The translations under genes and the position numbers were made by a program. Shown one piece after another: positions 8,278-16,514 of a DNA stretch of 64,000 bases. Under the pieces are notes generated by a model. That model did no database searches and was not told the origin of the DNA. It saw only the letters and a list, made by a program, of their open reading frames with translations. The stretch is from Streptomyces cellulosae (lineage in GTDB: Bacteria > Actinomycetota > Actinomycetes > Streptomycetales > Streptomycetaceae). Position 1 is the stretch's first letter, and every line of letters begins with the position of its first letter. The stretch lies in contig BNBH01000012.1 in assembly GCA_014655195.1 (NCBI GenBank), positions 165,887-229,886 on the forward strand, written 5' to 3'.

Positions 8278-9084
8278 TCAGCTGCGCCTGCCCCCCGCCC
8301 GCGCCGGCACCCCGGGTGTGCCCGTCGGGCGGGGGAGGAGGGTGCCGTCCACGTACAGGTCGACGTACTCGTTGTAGAACGCCGCCAGGCCCGCGATGCG
8401 GGAGACCTGGGTGGTGGGGAAGTCGTACGCCCAGAGGATGTTCTCGTGCGGGCCGGTGCCGGCGTCGAAGGACCAGTAGCCGCTCGTCGTGCCCTTGTAC
8501 GGGCACCGGGTGACGTGGTCCGTGCGGCGCAGCAGCGGCCAGTTGATGTGGGCGCGGTCGAGGTAGTAGCGGGTCGGCAGGCCCGTCTCGAACAGCTTCA
8601 CGCAGTGCGGCGCGTCCGCGAGGACCACGCCGTCGATCTCCACCCGCACCCGGCTGGAGGACCGCAGCGCGTCCACGCGGGCGTACGGGCTGCGCGGATG
8701 GACGTACACCGGCTCGTCCTCCTCCAGCCACTCGTCGATCGCGTTCCAGCGGAAGCGGACGGTCCCCCGTACGGCCTCCGGGGCGCCGTCCTGCCACACC
8801 CACGCCGCGCCCTCCCGCACCGCGTCCCGCACACGCAGCGAATGGCGCCGCGCGGGGCCCGCGCCGAGGTGCTCCGTCCGGTCGTCGTCGATCAGCACCG
8901 CCTCGACCAGGTCGTCGCGCGGCACGCAGTACTGCGGATAGCCGGCCCACTCCCACACGTACAGCGCGCGCCGCGTGTCGAACACGACGTGCCCGTCCAC
9001 GAACCCCCGCACACGCCGCGGCACGGGTTCGACGTGCCCCACGGGGACGATCAGGCTCGGGTGCAGGACGCTCTCCACGCCCAT
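8278..9084 (-). CDS. DUF427 domain protein
   Basis: A 268-residue cytoplasmic protein with two DUF427-like halves. The first has GHVVFDTRRALYVWEWAGYPQYCVP, whose conserved form is a small Trp/Tyr beta fold with a YxxP end. The second has DAPHCVKLFETGLPTRYYLD, TRCPYKGTTSGYWSF and NILWAYDFP, the classical DUF427 core including the CPYKG motif. The family is widespread in actinomycetes and has no proven function. The start MGVESVLH at 9084 follows GAGGTGG on the coding strand; upstream Met adds a Cys-rich nonsense extension. No coupled neighbour; it reads away from the GH92 terminator. Confidence 0.88.
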   Translation of the reverse strand: MGVESVLHPSLIVPVGHVEPVPRRVRGFVDGHVVFDTRRALYVWEWAGYPQYCVPRDDLVEAVLIDDDRTEHLGAGPARRHSLRVRDAVREGAAWVWQDGAPEAVRGTVRFRWNAIDEWLEEDEPVYVHPRSPYARVDALRSSSRVRVEIDGVVLADAPHCVKLFETGLPTRYYLDRAHINWPLLRRTDHVTRCPYKGTTSGYWSFDAGTGPHENILWAYDFPTTQVSRIAGLAAFYNEYVDLYVDGTLLPRPTGTPGVPARAGGRRS

Positions 9085-9190
9085 GGGCGGCCACCTCGAT
9101 TCACTGGCCCGCGCGGCTCGGGGCCCGCAGGTCACGACGCCTCGGTTCGTGCCGCACGCTACCGCGCACACCGGGCGGGACGTGACAAGC

Positions 9191-9222
9191 CGGGCGTCCG
9201 TGTCACGGGACACGGACGCCCG
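9191..9222 (-). terminator. Hairpin terminator of the GH92 gene
   Basis: A perfect 14-bp inverted repeat: CGGGCGTCCGTGTC at 9191-9204 and its complement at 9209-9222, with loop ACGG. It lies about 50 bases past the GH92 stop codon and before the start of the divergently ended DUF427 gene's upstream region. No U-tract follows, as is usual in Streptomyces. Confidence 0.75.
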
Positions 9223-9230
9223 GCCTCGGG

Positions 9231-9281
9231 TGGGGGTTACCCGAGCGTGGGGGTTACCCGAGCGTGGGGGTTACCCGAGCG
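9231..9281. repeat. Three tandem copies of a 17-bp unit overlapping the GH92 stop codon
   Basis: The unit TGGGGGTTACCCGAGCG occurs three times without a gap at 9231-9247, 9248-9264 and 9265-9281. The third copy contains the GH92 stop codon (TAA, complement of 9271-9273) and its last codons for Leu-Gly. The other two copies therefore look like duplications of the end of the gene into its 3-prime untranslated region. All copies are identical. Confidence 0.9.
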
Positions 9282-12200
9282 TGAGGGCGTAGATCTGCAC
9301 CCGGGGATCGTTCCGCAGCCCGAGCGAGCGGACCGTCTTCGACGCGTCGAGGGCCACGGACGTGGCGAACAGACGCACCGGCGGCCCGTCCACGCCCTGC
9401 CCCTGCTTGATCCGGTGCGGCATCTCCAGCGCCACCGAACTGCCCGCGGGCGTCGAGCCCGCCCAGTCGCCGACGGTGACCGGCAGTTCGGCGGTCGTGC
9501 CGTCGGTGTAGCGGACGGTGAGGTCCGTCGTCACCGGCCCGTGGTGGGACGCGCCGACCAGCCGCAGCGCGCCGTACGAACCGGCCGGCAGCAGCATGGC
9601 CTGCCCGCGCGCTTCGACGAAGTTCGCGGCCGTGCCGGACGGGTCGGGCGCCTGGTAGGTCACTCCGTCCCACACCACCGGTCCCGCCGCCGGCAACAGG
9701 TCGCCGTCGTAGCTCCAGCCGCCGCCGTCGAAGTCGCCCTCACCGGATGCCGCGACGGTCGCGGTCCCGTCGTGGTTCAGCTCCTTGCCCAGGTCGACGG
9801 CGCACCGCTCACCGCCGTCCCCGGCGCAGCGCGCGGCCTCGCGCACCTCGACGGTGGCGACCCGCTCCACCGCCTTGACCCCAGGGGCGCCGGCCGTGAT
9901 CCGCACGGTGTACGTGCCCGGCGCGGTCCCGGCCGGCACACCTACGTCCACCGCCGCGGTCCGCTGCACGGGCAGCCGGTGCGACGCCAGCGTGAAGGAG
10001 CCCGACGTCTTCACGGTCCACCCGCGAGGCGCCTCGGCCGCCACCTTCACCCGCAGCGCACCCGGCGCCTGGCCCAGCACGTCCAGTCGCAGCCGCACGT
10101 CCTGGGCCTTGTCCGACCCCGGCACCACGTCGGCGGACGTGCGCAGGGACGCGTCGAGGTGACGGCGGGAGTCGGCGGCCGCGCGGTTCACCGACGGCGG
10201 CTCGGCACCCTTGCCGGTGCCCCACGCCGACGGCTCGTCGCTCATCTCGAAGGCGAGCCGCCCGCCCTTGGCGACCGCGTCCCAGTCCAGCCACGTGGCG
10301 CGCAGGTCCTTCTCGCCGAACTCCGCCCGCTTCACGTACCGCCGGGTGTCGCTCGCCCCGGGCGCCTTCACGGTCAGCGTGCCGCCCTGGAGCTTCCCGT
10401 ACGCGCCGATGCGGATCTCCGCCGACGGGAACTGCGGGGAGGACACGGCGAGATAGTCACCGCCGTTCGTCACCGGGTACAGACCCAGGGAGGAGAAGAC
10501 GTACCAGGCCGACATGGTGCCCAGGTCGTCGTTGCCGGTCATCCCGTCCGGCCCGTCCGTGAACAGGGTCATCGCCGCACGCGTCACGGTCGCCGTCTTC
10601 GCCGGCGCGCCCGCCCACAGGTACATGTACGGCGCGTGCAGGTCGGGCTCGTTGTTCGGGTTGTAGGTAGGCTTGCCGTAGTAGTCGTACGGTGCCGAGA
10701 TCCAGTCCTCGCGGGCGGTCTTCGCCGGGTCCTTCAGCAGCTTGTCGTAGGCGAAGAAGGCGTCGAGCCGCTCCTCCGTCTTCTTCCGGCCGCCCATCAG
10801 TGACACCAGCCCGGCCGGGTCCTGCGGGACCAGCCACTGGTACTGGTACGCGCCGCCCTCGTGGAACTGGTGCCCCGCCTCGACCGGGTCGTACGGCGTG
10901 ACCCAGGTGCCCTCGGTGGTGCGCGGCCGGAACTGCTGGACGGACGAGTCCCACAGGTTCCGGTACCACTGCCCGCGCGCCGCGAACGTCCGCGCGTCGG
11001 CCGTGCGGCCCAGCCCCTTCGCCATCAGCGCCAGCGACGCGTCCGCCGCCGCGTACTCCAGGGTCGCCGACGCCGGGTGCACGCAGTCGTTGTCGCCGCC
11101 CTTGTCCGGGCAGTCCTTCCCCAGCTCCAGCCCGCTGGGCACATACCCGCGCTCCAGGTAGGCGTCGATGCCGGCGCGCCCGTTGTAGGGGGACTCGTCC
11201 GGCGGCGTCCGCAGCGCGTTCTTCCGCAGCAGCGCGTACGCCTCCTGCTCATGACCGGCGAGCAGCCCCTTCGACCACGCCTCCACCAGGAACGGCGTCA
11301 CCGGGTCGCCCGTCATGATGTTGGTCTCGCTGTTGGCGAGCGACCAGCGCGGCAGCCAGCCGCCGTCCCGCCCGATCGCCACGACCGACAGCGCGACGTC
11401 CCGCGCCACCTTCGGCTCCAGCAGTTGCAGCAGCTGGTTCTGCGGCCGGTGCGTGTCCCACAACGACAGGTTCTGGTACGGCGTGAATGCGTCCGCCGTG
11501 TGCACCTTCCCGTCGAAGCCCGCGTACCGCCCGTCGACGTCCCCGGCGAGGTTCGGGTGCAACTGCGCGTGATAGAGCGCCGTGTAGAAGGCGCGCTGCC
11601 GCTCGGCCGGCCCGCCGTCCACCTTCACCGAGGCCAGCTGCCGCTCCCAGGTGGCCTGCAACGCCTCCCGCGTGGCGTCGAAGTCGTACGATTCGGCCGT
11701 CTCCGCCTCGAGGTTCTTCCGGGCGCCCTCGAGACCCGTGTACGACAGGCCGACCTTGACGACGACGTCACGGTCCTCCTCGGCGTCGAACGTCACCCAG
11801 GCCCCGTTGCCGCCCTCACCGGCCGCGTCCCGCTCACCGGGCCGGGGAGTGGAGCCACGCCAGGTGCCGTGCGCGGTGAACGGGCGGTCGAAGGTGGCGG
11901 TGAAGTAGACCGTGTGCCGGTCCTTGCCCGCGCAGAAGTTGCCCGCCTCGACCCGGCCCTCGACCGTCCGGTCACCGACGACGTGCACTTCCGAGCTGTA
12001 CACCCGCTGGTTGGCCTTGCCGGTGTTGAAGAGCACGTTGGCGCGGTCGGTGGAGGGGAAGGTGTAGCGCTGCCACCCGGTGCGCTCGGTGGCCGTCAGC
12101 TCGGCGTCGATGCCGTACGTCTTCAACCCGACACGGTAGTAACCGGGTTCGGCCTTCTCGTCGTCGTGCGAGTACGTCGACCGGTACGCATTCGGATCCA

Positions 12201-12567
12201 CGGTGTCGACCGCGCCGGTGGTCGGCATCAGCGGCAGCTCGCCCATGACGGAGCAGCCGACGCCGGAGAGGTGGGTCTGGCTGAACCCGTGGATCTTGTC
12301 CTGCTGGTAGTCGTAGCCGCCCTGCCCGCCGGTGTCCGGGCTGACCTGCACCATCCCGAAGGGCGCGCTGGCGCCGGGGAAGGTGTTGCCGAAGTTCTGC
12401 GTGCCGATGAACGGGTTGACCAGGGAGGTCAGTTGTTCACCGGACGCGGATGAGGACGACGACGGCTGGGCGAGGGCCGGCGCGGGCGCGAGACCGGCGC
12501 CGGTGACGACGAGCGCGGCGAGGACGGTCGACGCTCGGCGGCGCCATCTGTGGAGGGGTGAATCCAT
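9271..12567 (-). CDS. Secreted GH92 family alpha-mannosidase with C-terminal accessory domains
   Basis: A 1098-residue protein. Residues 1-33 are a Sec signal peptide (STVLAALVVTGAGLAPAPALA). The GH92 domain covers about 45-770: it starts LVNPFIGTQNFGNTFPGA, has GYDYQQDKIHGFSQTHLSG, the HEGGAYQYQWLVPQD segment that carries the general acid Glu, and GNDDLGTMSAWYVFSS, which holds the Asp pair of the family base. GH92 enzymes are calcium-dependent exo-alpha-mannosidases acting on N-glycans or mannans. A NEW3-type beta domain (about 815-915) and a jelly-roll-like C-terminal domain follow (VDLGKELNHDG to IYALTLG). The upstream palindrome at 12632 is a candidate LacI-type operator. ATG 12567 precedes the signal peptide by a basic stretch. 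Confidence 0.92.
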   Translation of the reverse strand: MDSPLHRWRRRASTVLAALVVTGAGLAPAPALAQPSSSSSASGEQLTSLVNPFIGTQNFGNTFPGASAPFGMVQVSPDTGGQGGYDYQQDKIHGFSQTHLSGVGCSVMGELPLMPTTGAVDTVDPNAYRSTYSHDDEKAEPGYYRVGLKTYGIDAELTATERTGWQRYTFPSTDRANVLFNTGKANQRVYSSEVHVVGDRTVEGRVEAGNFCAGKDRHTVYFTATFDRPFTAHGTWRGSTPRPGERDAAGEGGNGAWVTFDAEEDRDVVVKVGLSYTGLEGARKNLEAETAESYDFDATREALQATWERQLASVKVDGGPAERQRAFYTALYHAQLHPNLAGDVDGRYAGFDGKVHTADAFTPYQNLSLWDTHRPQNQLLQLLEPKVARDVALSVVAIGRDGGWLPRWSLANSETNIMTGDPVTPFLVEAWSKGLLAGHEQEAYALLRKNALRTPPDESPYNGRAGIDAYLERGYVPSGLELGKDCPDKGGDNDCVHPASATLEYAAADASLALMAKGLGRTADARTFAARGQWYRNLWDSSVQQFRPRTTEGTWVTPYDPVEAGHQFHEGGAYQYQWLVPQDPAGLVSLMGGRKKTEERLDAFFAYDKLLKDPAKTAREDWISAPYDYYGKPTYNPNNEPDLHAPYMYLWAGAPAKTATVTRAAMTLFTDGPDGMTGNDDLGTMSAWYVFSSLGLYPVTNGGDYLAVSSPQFPSAEIRIGAYGKLQGGTLTVKAPGASDTRRYVKRAEFGEKDLRATWLDWDAVAKGGRLAFEMSDEPSAWGTGKGAEPPSVNRAAADSRRHLDASLRTSADVVPGSDKAQDVRLRLDVLGQAPGALRVKVAAEAPRGWTVKTSGSFTLASHRLPVQRTAAVDVGVPAGTAPGTYTVRITAGAPGVKAVERVATVEVREAARCAGDGGERCAVDLGKELNHDGTATVAASGEGDFDGGGWSYDGDLLPAAGPVVWDGVTYQAPDPSGTAANFVEARGQAMLLPAGSYGALRLVGASHHGPVTTDLTVRYTDGTTAELPVTVGDWAGSTPAGSSVALEMPHRIKQGQGVDGPPVRLFATSVALDASKTVRSLGLRNDPRVQIYALTLG

Positions 12568-12631
12568 GGAAGCGGCTCCTGTTGCTCACCTGTCGCACCG
12601 GGCTGGACGGAAGCGGACTAGATCACGGTGC

Positions 12632-12645
12632 TGACATCGTTGTCA
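12632..12645. promoter_or_regulatory. LacI-type palindromic operator upstream of GH92
   Basis: TGACATCGTTGTCA has perfect 5-bp arms (TGACA/TGTCA) around a central TCGT, a layout typical of LacI-family sites near streptomycete glycosidase genes. It lies about 65 bases upstream of the GH92 start. The regulator is not beside it. Confidence 0.5.
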
Positions 12646-12689
12646 ATACCCGTGACCGAGACCGCTGTCCGGTGACCGTGGCCGGGATG

Positions 12690-13382
12690 TCAGGCCGGGG
12701 GCGAGCCCGCCGGCGTGACCTGCCGGAGCACCATGAGGGAGTCCTCGACGGAGGCGGCCATCGCGAAGGGGAACCGGTCCAACTCCAGGCAGAGGCTGAC
12801 GTCTTCGGGGGCGGATCCCGCACGCACGCCCTGCGTCAGCTCGGCGGCGGAACGCGACGCGGTGGCCCTTCGCAGATACGGGTCGGCGTCGATGATGTCC
12901 CCGTGGGCCCGGCCGGCTATGTACTCGGCGCACGCCAGATCCTCCTCGGCGCGCCCGCTGCCGCCGGTGACGACGAACGTCACCTCGCGGGATGCGCGCG
13001 CCCGCAGCACCGCGACCGTCGCCTCGGCGACGACGAAGCTCGCGCACAGCACCAGCGAGGCGTCCTTCACGGCGAGGGCGCCGACGGTCCCCGCGGTGGT
13101 CTTCTGCACGACGGTGCGCCCGGACAGGTCCGTGTTCCGCAGCAGGACGGGGGAGTTGACCAGGTCGAAGCCGGGCGCGGGCAGGCCGTCCTTCAAGGTC
13201 ATCCATTCGGGATGCCGTGCCTTCAGCGCCAGGGCTTCGTCCAAGGACTCGGCGAGGACGACCCGTTCGGCGCCCCGGGCGAACGCCCAGGCGGCCACCG
13301 TGTACGCCCGCATGACGTCCACGACCACGGCCACGTCCGGTACGTCCGTCAACTCGGGGATGCCGAGGAAGCGTGCCTTCAT
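12690..13382 (-). CDS. ComB-like 2-phosphosulfolactate phosphatase family protein
   Basis: A 230-residue cytoplasmic protein. The ComB fold signs are VVVDVMRAYTVAAWAFARGA near the start, the SPVLLRN strand, VQKTTAGTVGAL (usually QRTTAGT in this family), ASLVLCASFVVAEATV, FVVTGGSGRAEEDLACAEYI and the late DVSLCLELDRFPFAM. In methanogens the family makes sulfolactate for coenzyme M; streptomycetes lack that route, so the true substrate is probably a different phosphate ester or this is a paralogue of changed use. The start MKARFLG at 13382 is chosen because earlier starts add Arg/Ala-rich residues. Single gene. Confidence 0.78.
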   Translation of the reverse strand: MKARFLGIPELTDVPDVAVVVDVMRAYTVAAWAFARGAERVVLAESLDEALALKARHPEWMTLKDGLPAPGFDLVNSPVLLRNTDLSGRTVVQKTTAGTVGALAVKDASLVLCASFVVAEATVAVLRARASREVTFVVTGGSGRAEEDLACAEYIAGRAHGDIIDADPYLRRATASRSAAELTQGVRAGSAPEDVSLCLELDRFPFAMAASVEDSLMVLRQVTPAGSPPA

Positions 13383-13651
13383 CCGGCCATGATGGGGCCG
13401 TGGCGGGGGCCGACGCACGTGACTTTCACGCCGTCCGGGACGGAGGTCGAGGGCGGACCCGGCCGCCCCGGCGCACCCCGCACCACCGAAGACCCCTCCT
13501 GCCGCACCGGCAAGCACAACGCCGGTGACTTCCCTTGTCCGGCGTTGAGTTACCGGATGGGCGAGAACGAGGCCGGACCGGTCGAGGTCGTGTGCGGAGG
13601 TCGCGCGCAAGGCGGCGTGTCGGCGGCTGCCCGCGTGCAAGGATGTCGCCC

Positions 13652-15190
13652 GTGACCGGATTGTCTTCCTCGCCCGTCGCCGAGAGCACGCGCAGCCGCC
13701 GCCCCGGTCTGGGGCCCCGTACCGCCGCCGTGCTGGTGTTCGGGGCGTCGGCCGCGGTGCTGGTCGTCGAGATCGTCGCCCTGCGCCTGCTGGCCCCGTA
13801 CCTCGGCCTCACCCTCGAGACCAGCACGCTGGTGATCGGCATCGCCCTCACGGCGATCGCGCTCGGCTCGTGGCTGGGCGGCCGCATCGCCGACCAGGTC
13901 GACCCGCTGCGGCTCCTCGCCCCCGCGCTCGGCGTCTCGGGCGCGGTGGTGGCGCTCACGCCGGCCGTGCTGCGCAGCGTGGCGGAGTGGGCGCGGCCGC
14001 TGCTGATCCTGGTCGCGGCGCTGACCGTCCTGGTGCCGGGCGCGCTGCTGTCCGCAGTGACGCCGCTGGTGACGAAGGTGCGGCTCACCAGCCTCGCCGA
14101 GACGGGCACGGTCGTCGGCCGGCTGTCCGGCGTCGGCACGGTGGGGTCGATCGTCGGCACGGTCCTGACCGGCTTCGTGCTGCTGTCACGGCTGCCGGTG
14201 AGCGGCATCCTGTTGGGACTCGGTGCGCTGCTGGTGGTCGCGTCGCTGCTGGTCGGCTGGCGCCTGCGCCGCCGGAGCGGTGCCGCGCCCGCCCTGGCGC
14301 TGGTCCTGGCGGCGGGCGGTCTGGCGGCCTCGGTCGTGCCGGGCGGCTGCGACGTCGAGACGCGGTACCACTGCGCCGAGGTCGTCGCCGACCCCACCCG
14401 CGAGGGTGGCCGTACGCTCGTGCTGGACGGCGTACGGCACTCGTACGTCGACGCCGGCGACCCGACGCACCTGGAGTTCACGTACGTCAAGGCGGTCGCG
14501 TCGGTGACCGACGCGGCCTTCCCGGCGGGCAGGCCGCTCACGGCCCACCACCTGGGCGGAGGAGGCCTCACCCTGCCCCGCTACCTGGCGGCCACGCGGC
14601 CGGGCACGCGCAGCGTGGTCTCGGAGATCGACGCCGGCGTCGTACGCATCGACCGCGAACGGCTCGGACCGCGGCCGGACCCCGGCATCGAGGTCCGTAC
14701 GGAGGACGGCAGGCTGGGCCTGAAGCGGCCGGCGACCGACTCCCTCGACCTGGTCGTCGGCGATGCCTTCGGCGGAGTCAGCGTGCCCTGGCACCTCACC
14801 ACGGTGGAGGCACTTCGGGAGGTACGACGCGCACTCGCCCCCGACGGCCTCTACGCGGTCAACCTCATCGACCACGGCGAGCAGGCCTTCGCGAAGGCGG
14901 AACTGGCGACGCTGCGCGAGGTGTTCACACACGTGGCCCTCCTGGGCGAACCGGCGGACATCGGCCTGACCCACACGGACGCCCCCGTGGGCGGCAACGT
15001 GGTCGCCGTGGCCTCGGACCATCCGTTCGACCTGACCGCGATCCAGAAGGCACTGAACGCCCGCAGCACCGGCTGGAAAACCGCCACGGGCGACGCCCTC
15101 ACCACCTGGCTCGGCGACGCCCCCGTCCTCACCGACGACTACGCCCCGGTGGACCAACTCCTCCAGCCCTACGCAACGCAGCGGCAGTAG
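13652..15190 (+). CDS. Fused membrane/spermidine-synthase-like protein
   Basis: A 512-residue protein. An N-terminal membrane part (about 25-250) has six or seven hydrophobic spans, starting AAVLVFGASAAVLVVEIVAL. A cytoplasmic spermidine-synthase-like Rossmann domain follows (about 265-510), with HHLGGGGLTLPRYLAA, VSEIDAGVVRI and VVGDAFGGVSVPWHLTT. The two-part build matches proteins called fused MFS/spermidine synthases; the aminopropyl-transfer activity of this group is not shown. The GTG at 13652 is preferred because AAGGA (13639-13643) stands 8 bases before it; ATG 13643 would overlap that site and lengthen the protein by three residues. No operon partner. Confidence 0.8.
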   Translation: MTGLSSSPVAESTRSRRPGLGPRTAAVLVFGASAAVLVVEIVALRLLAPYLGLTLETSTLVIGIALTAIALGSWLGGRIADQVDPLRLLAPALGVSGAVVALTPAVLRSVAEWARPLLILVAALTVLVPGALLSAVTPLVTKVRLTSLAETGTVVGRLSGVGTVGSIVGTVLTGFVLLSRLPVSGILLGLGALLVVASLLVGWRLRRRSGAAPALALVLAAGGLAASVVPGGCDVETRYHCAEVVADPTREGGRTLVLDGVRHSYVDAGDPTHLEFTYVKAVASVTDAAFPAGRPLTAHHLGGGGLTLPRYLAATRPGTRSVVSEIDAGVVRIDRERLGPRPDPGIEVRTEDGRLGLKRPATDSLDLVVGDAFGGVSVPWHLTTVEALREVRRALAPDGLYAVNLIDHGEQAFAKAELATLREVFTHVALLGEPADIGLTHTDAPVGGNVVAVASDHPFDLTAIQKALNARSTGWKTATGDALTTWLGDAPVLTDDYAPVDQLLQPYATQRQ

Positions 15191-15234
15191 AGGGCGACTC
15201 CCGAGCCGTTCACGGCACAGCCGAGGCCATCACC

Positions 15235-15287
15235 CTCAGGGGCGCGGGAAGCTGCGCGGCCAGCCTCAACGCACCCGCCCCCGATAC
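15235..15287. repeat. Dispersed intergenic repeat, copy B
   Basis: Second copy of the element also seen at 311-365 and 15331-15387. It begins CTCAGGGGCGCGGGAAGC, continues with TGCGCGGCCAGCC and ends with AACGCACCCGC. It lies in the space between the converging genes that end at 15190 and 15423. Confidence 0.6.
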
Positions 15288-15330
15288 GCAGTCGGCCCTC
15301 GGCGCCTCTCTCGACACCGTCAGGGCCAAC

Positions 15331-15387
15331 TCCCTGAGGCGCGCGGGGAACTGCGCGATGAACCCCAACGCACCCGCACCCGGCGCC
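15331..15387. repeat. Dispersed intergenic repeat, copy C
   Basis: Third copy of the element, in the same orientation as copy B and about 96 bases from it. The core reads GCGCGGGGAACTGCGCGATG and the end CAACGCACCCGCACCCGGC. Two copies in one gap between converging genes suggest duplication or repeated insertion at transcript ends. Confidence 0.65.
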
Positions 15388-15422
15388 CGACCTCACCAAC
15401 CCCACCCCGTAGCCGCCCCCGC

Positions 15423-15836
15423 TCAAACCAGTCCCTCCGCCACCAACCCCTTCAGCACAGCCTCCCCCAACGCCTCCACCGCGGAGCGAGGCCGCACCAT
15501 CACGGTGAACTCCTTGATCCGCCCGCCCTCCTCGAAGTGCAGCAGATCGATCCCGTGGATCTCCTTCCCGCCCACCGCCGCCCGGAAGACCAGCACGGCC
15601 GACGGCAACGTCACCCCCTCCGCACTGGTCTGCGCCGCCCCGCTGTACTCCCCGACGTACCGGAAGTCCTCGAACGTCCGCAGCAGCACGCCGAACAGCC
15701 CCATGACCATCGCCTTGCCCTCGAAGGGCGTGAACTTCACGGGGCTGTACAGCCGCACGTCATCGGTGAACAGATCCTCCAATCCCGCCAGATCACGCGC
15801 GTCGACGGCTGCACGGAAACGCTCCACGGTGTCCAT
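15423..15836 (-). CDS. NTF2/SnoaL-like fold protein
   Basis: A 137-residue single-domain protein of the nuclear-transport-factor-2/SnoaL-like superfamily: MDTVERFRAAVDARDLAGLEDLFTDDVRLYSP start, KFTPFEGKAMVMGLFGVL, and a closing sheet with GIDLLHFEEGGRIKEFTVMVRP. Members are small enzymes or ligand-binding proteins with a cone-shaped pocket. ATG 15836 is preferred because GAGGTGG lies about 7 bases ahead on the coding strand; an ATG at 15860 would add eight residues and has no such site. Divergent from the PadR gene with a shared AT-rich operator region, so it is probably the PadR target. Confidence 0.82.
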   Translation of the reverse strand: MDTVERFRAAVDARDLAGLEDLFTDDVRLYSPVKFTPFEGKAMVMGLFGVLLRTFEDFRYVGEYSGAAQTSAEGVTLPSAVLVFRAAVGGKEIHGIDLLHFEEGGRIKEFTVMVRPRSAVEALGEAVLKGLVAEGLV

Positions 15837-15851
15837 GGACGCCACCACCTC

Positions 15852-15891
15852 AGTAGTCATAGATGTGAGTAGTCAGAATGATGAGTATCAT
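15852..15891. promoter_or_regulatory. Operator region between NTF2-like and PadR genes
   Basis: Two identical direct repeats AGTAGTCA lie at 15852-15859 and 15868-15875, 16 bases apart. They are followed by the palindrome ATGATGAGTATCAT at 15878-15891 with perfect 5-bp arms. The stretch is strikingly AT-rich for this genome and sits in the divergent promoter, so PadR binding here is a reasonable inference. Confidence 0.5.
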
Positions 15892-15944
15892 GGGGTCGGC
15901 GTAACGCGACAGAGGCAGGACACCGGCACCCGGAAAGGAACCGC

Positions 15945-16514
15945 ATGGCACTCCGGCACGCCGTACTCGCCGCACTGCTCGACGGCGAGCTCAGCGGATA
16001 CCAGCTGGCCAAGGCGTTCGACGTCGGCGTGGCCAACTTCTGGTACGCCCAGCCGCAGCAGCTCTACGCCGAGCTGACCCGGCTGGAGCAGCAGGGCCTC
16101 GTCGCGGGCCGCGAGGTCGTGCAGGAGAGCCGCCCCAACAAGCGGCTGTTCCACGTCACCGATGCCGGCCTCGCCGAGCTGGAGGCCTTCACCGCCGCCT
16201 CCGCCAAGCCCGCCTTCGTCCGCGACGACCTCATGGTCAAGGTCCAGGCGGCCGACAGCGTCGACACCGCCACCCTGATCGACCAGCTCACCGAACGCGC
16301 CGAGATCGCCCGCGCCCGCGTCGAACTGTTCGAGGCGCTGCTCCGGCGCCTGCGCGGCGACCGCGGCGAGGAGGACTTCCTCCGTCACGGCGACCGCATC
16401 GGCCCCTACCTGACCTGCCTGCGCGGCGTCGCCTTCGAGCAGGAGAACCGCGACTGGTGCCTGCGAACCGTCGCCGTACTGGAAGAGAGGCGGCACACCC
16501 GTGCCCGGAACTGA
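15945..16514 (+). CDS. PadR family transcriptional regulator
   Basis: A 189-residue protein. Residues 1-85 form the PadR winged helix: LRHAVLAALLDGELSGYQLAKAF, then NFWYAQPQQLYAELTRLEQQGLV and a wing ending in RLFHVTDAGLAEL. Residues 95-180 are the Vir_act_alpha_C-type helical dimerisation part, with DQLTERAEIARARVELFEAL. PadR proteins sense small molecules and usually repress a neighbouring gene. AAAGGAA precedes ATG 15945 by 5 bases. The SGNH hydrolase gene starts inside its last codons (16501), so both are in one transcript. Confidence 0.9.
   Translation: MALRHAVLAALLDGELSGYQLAKAFDVGVANFWYAQPQQLYAELTRLEQQGLVAGREVVQESRPNKRLFHVTDAGLAELEAFTAASAKPAFVRDDLMVKVQAADSVDTATLIDQLTERAEIARARVELFEALLRRLRGDRGEEDFLRHGDRIGPYLTCLRGVAFEQENRDWCLRTVAVLEERRHTRARN

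Noticed and set aside
9231..9281. Tandem 17-bp repeats considered as a CRISPR array
   Set aside because: No spacers, unit far too short and only three copies; it is a local duplication.
8446..10803. A 785-codon plus-strand open frame opposite the DUF427 and GH92 genes
   Set aside because: It is antisense to two well-supported genes, rich in Arg, His, Gly and Val, with no domain pattern; typical of high third-position GC.
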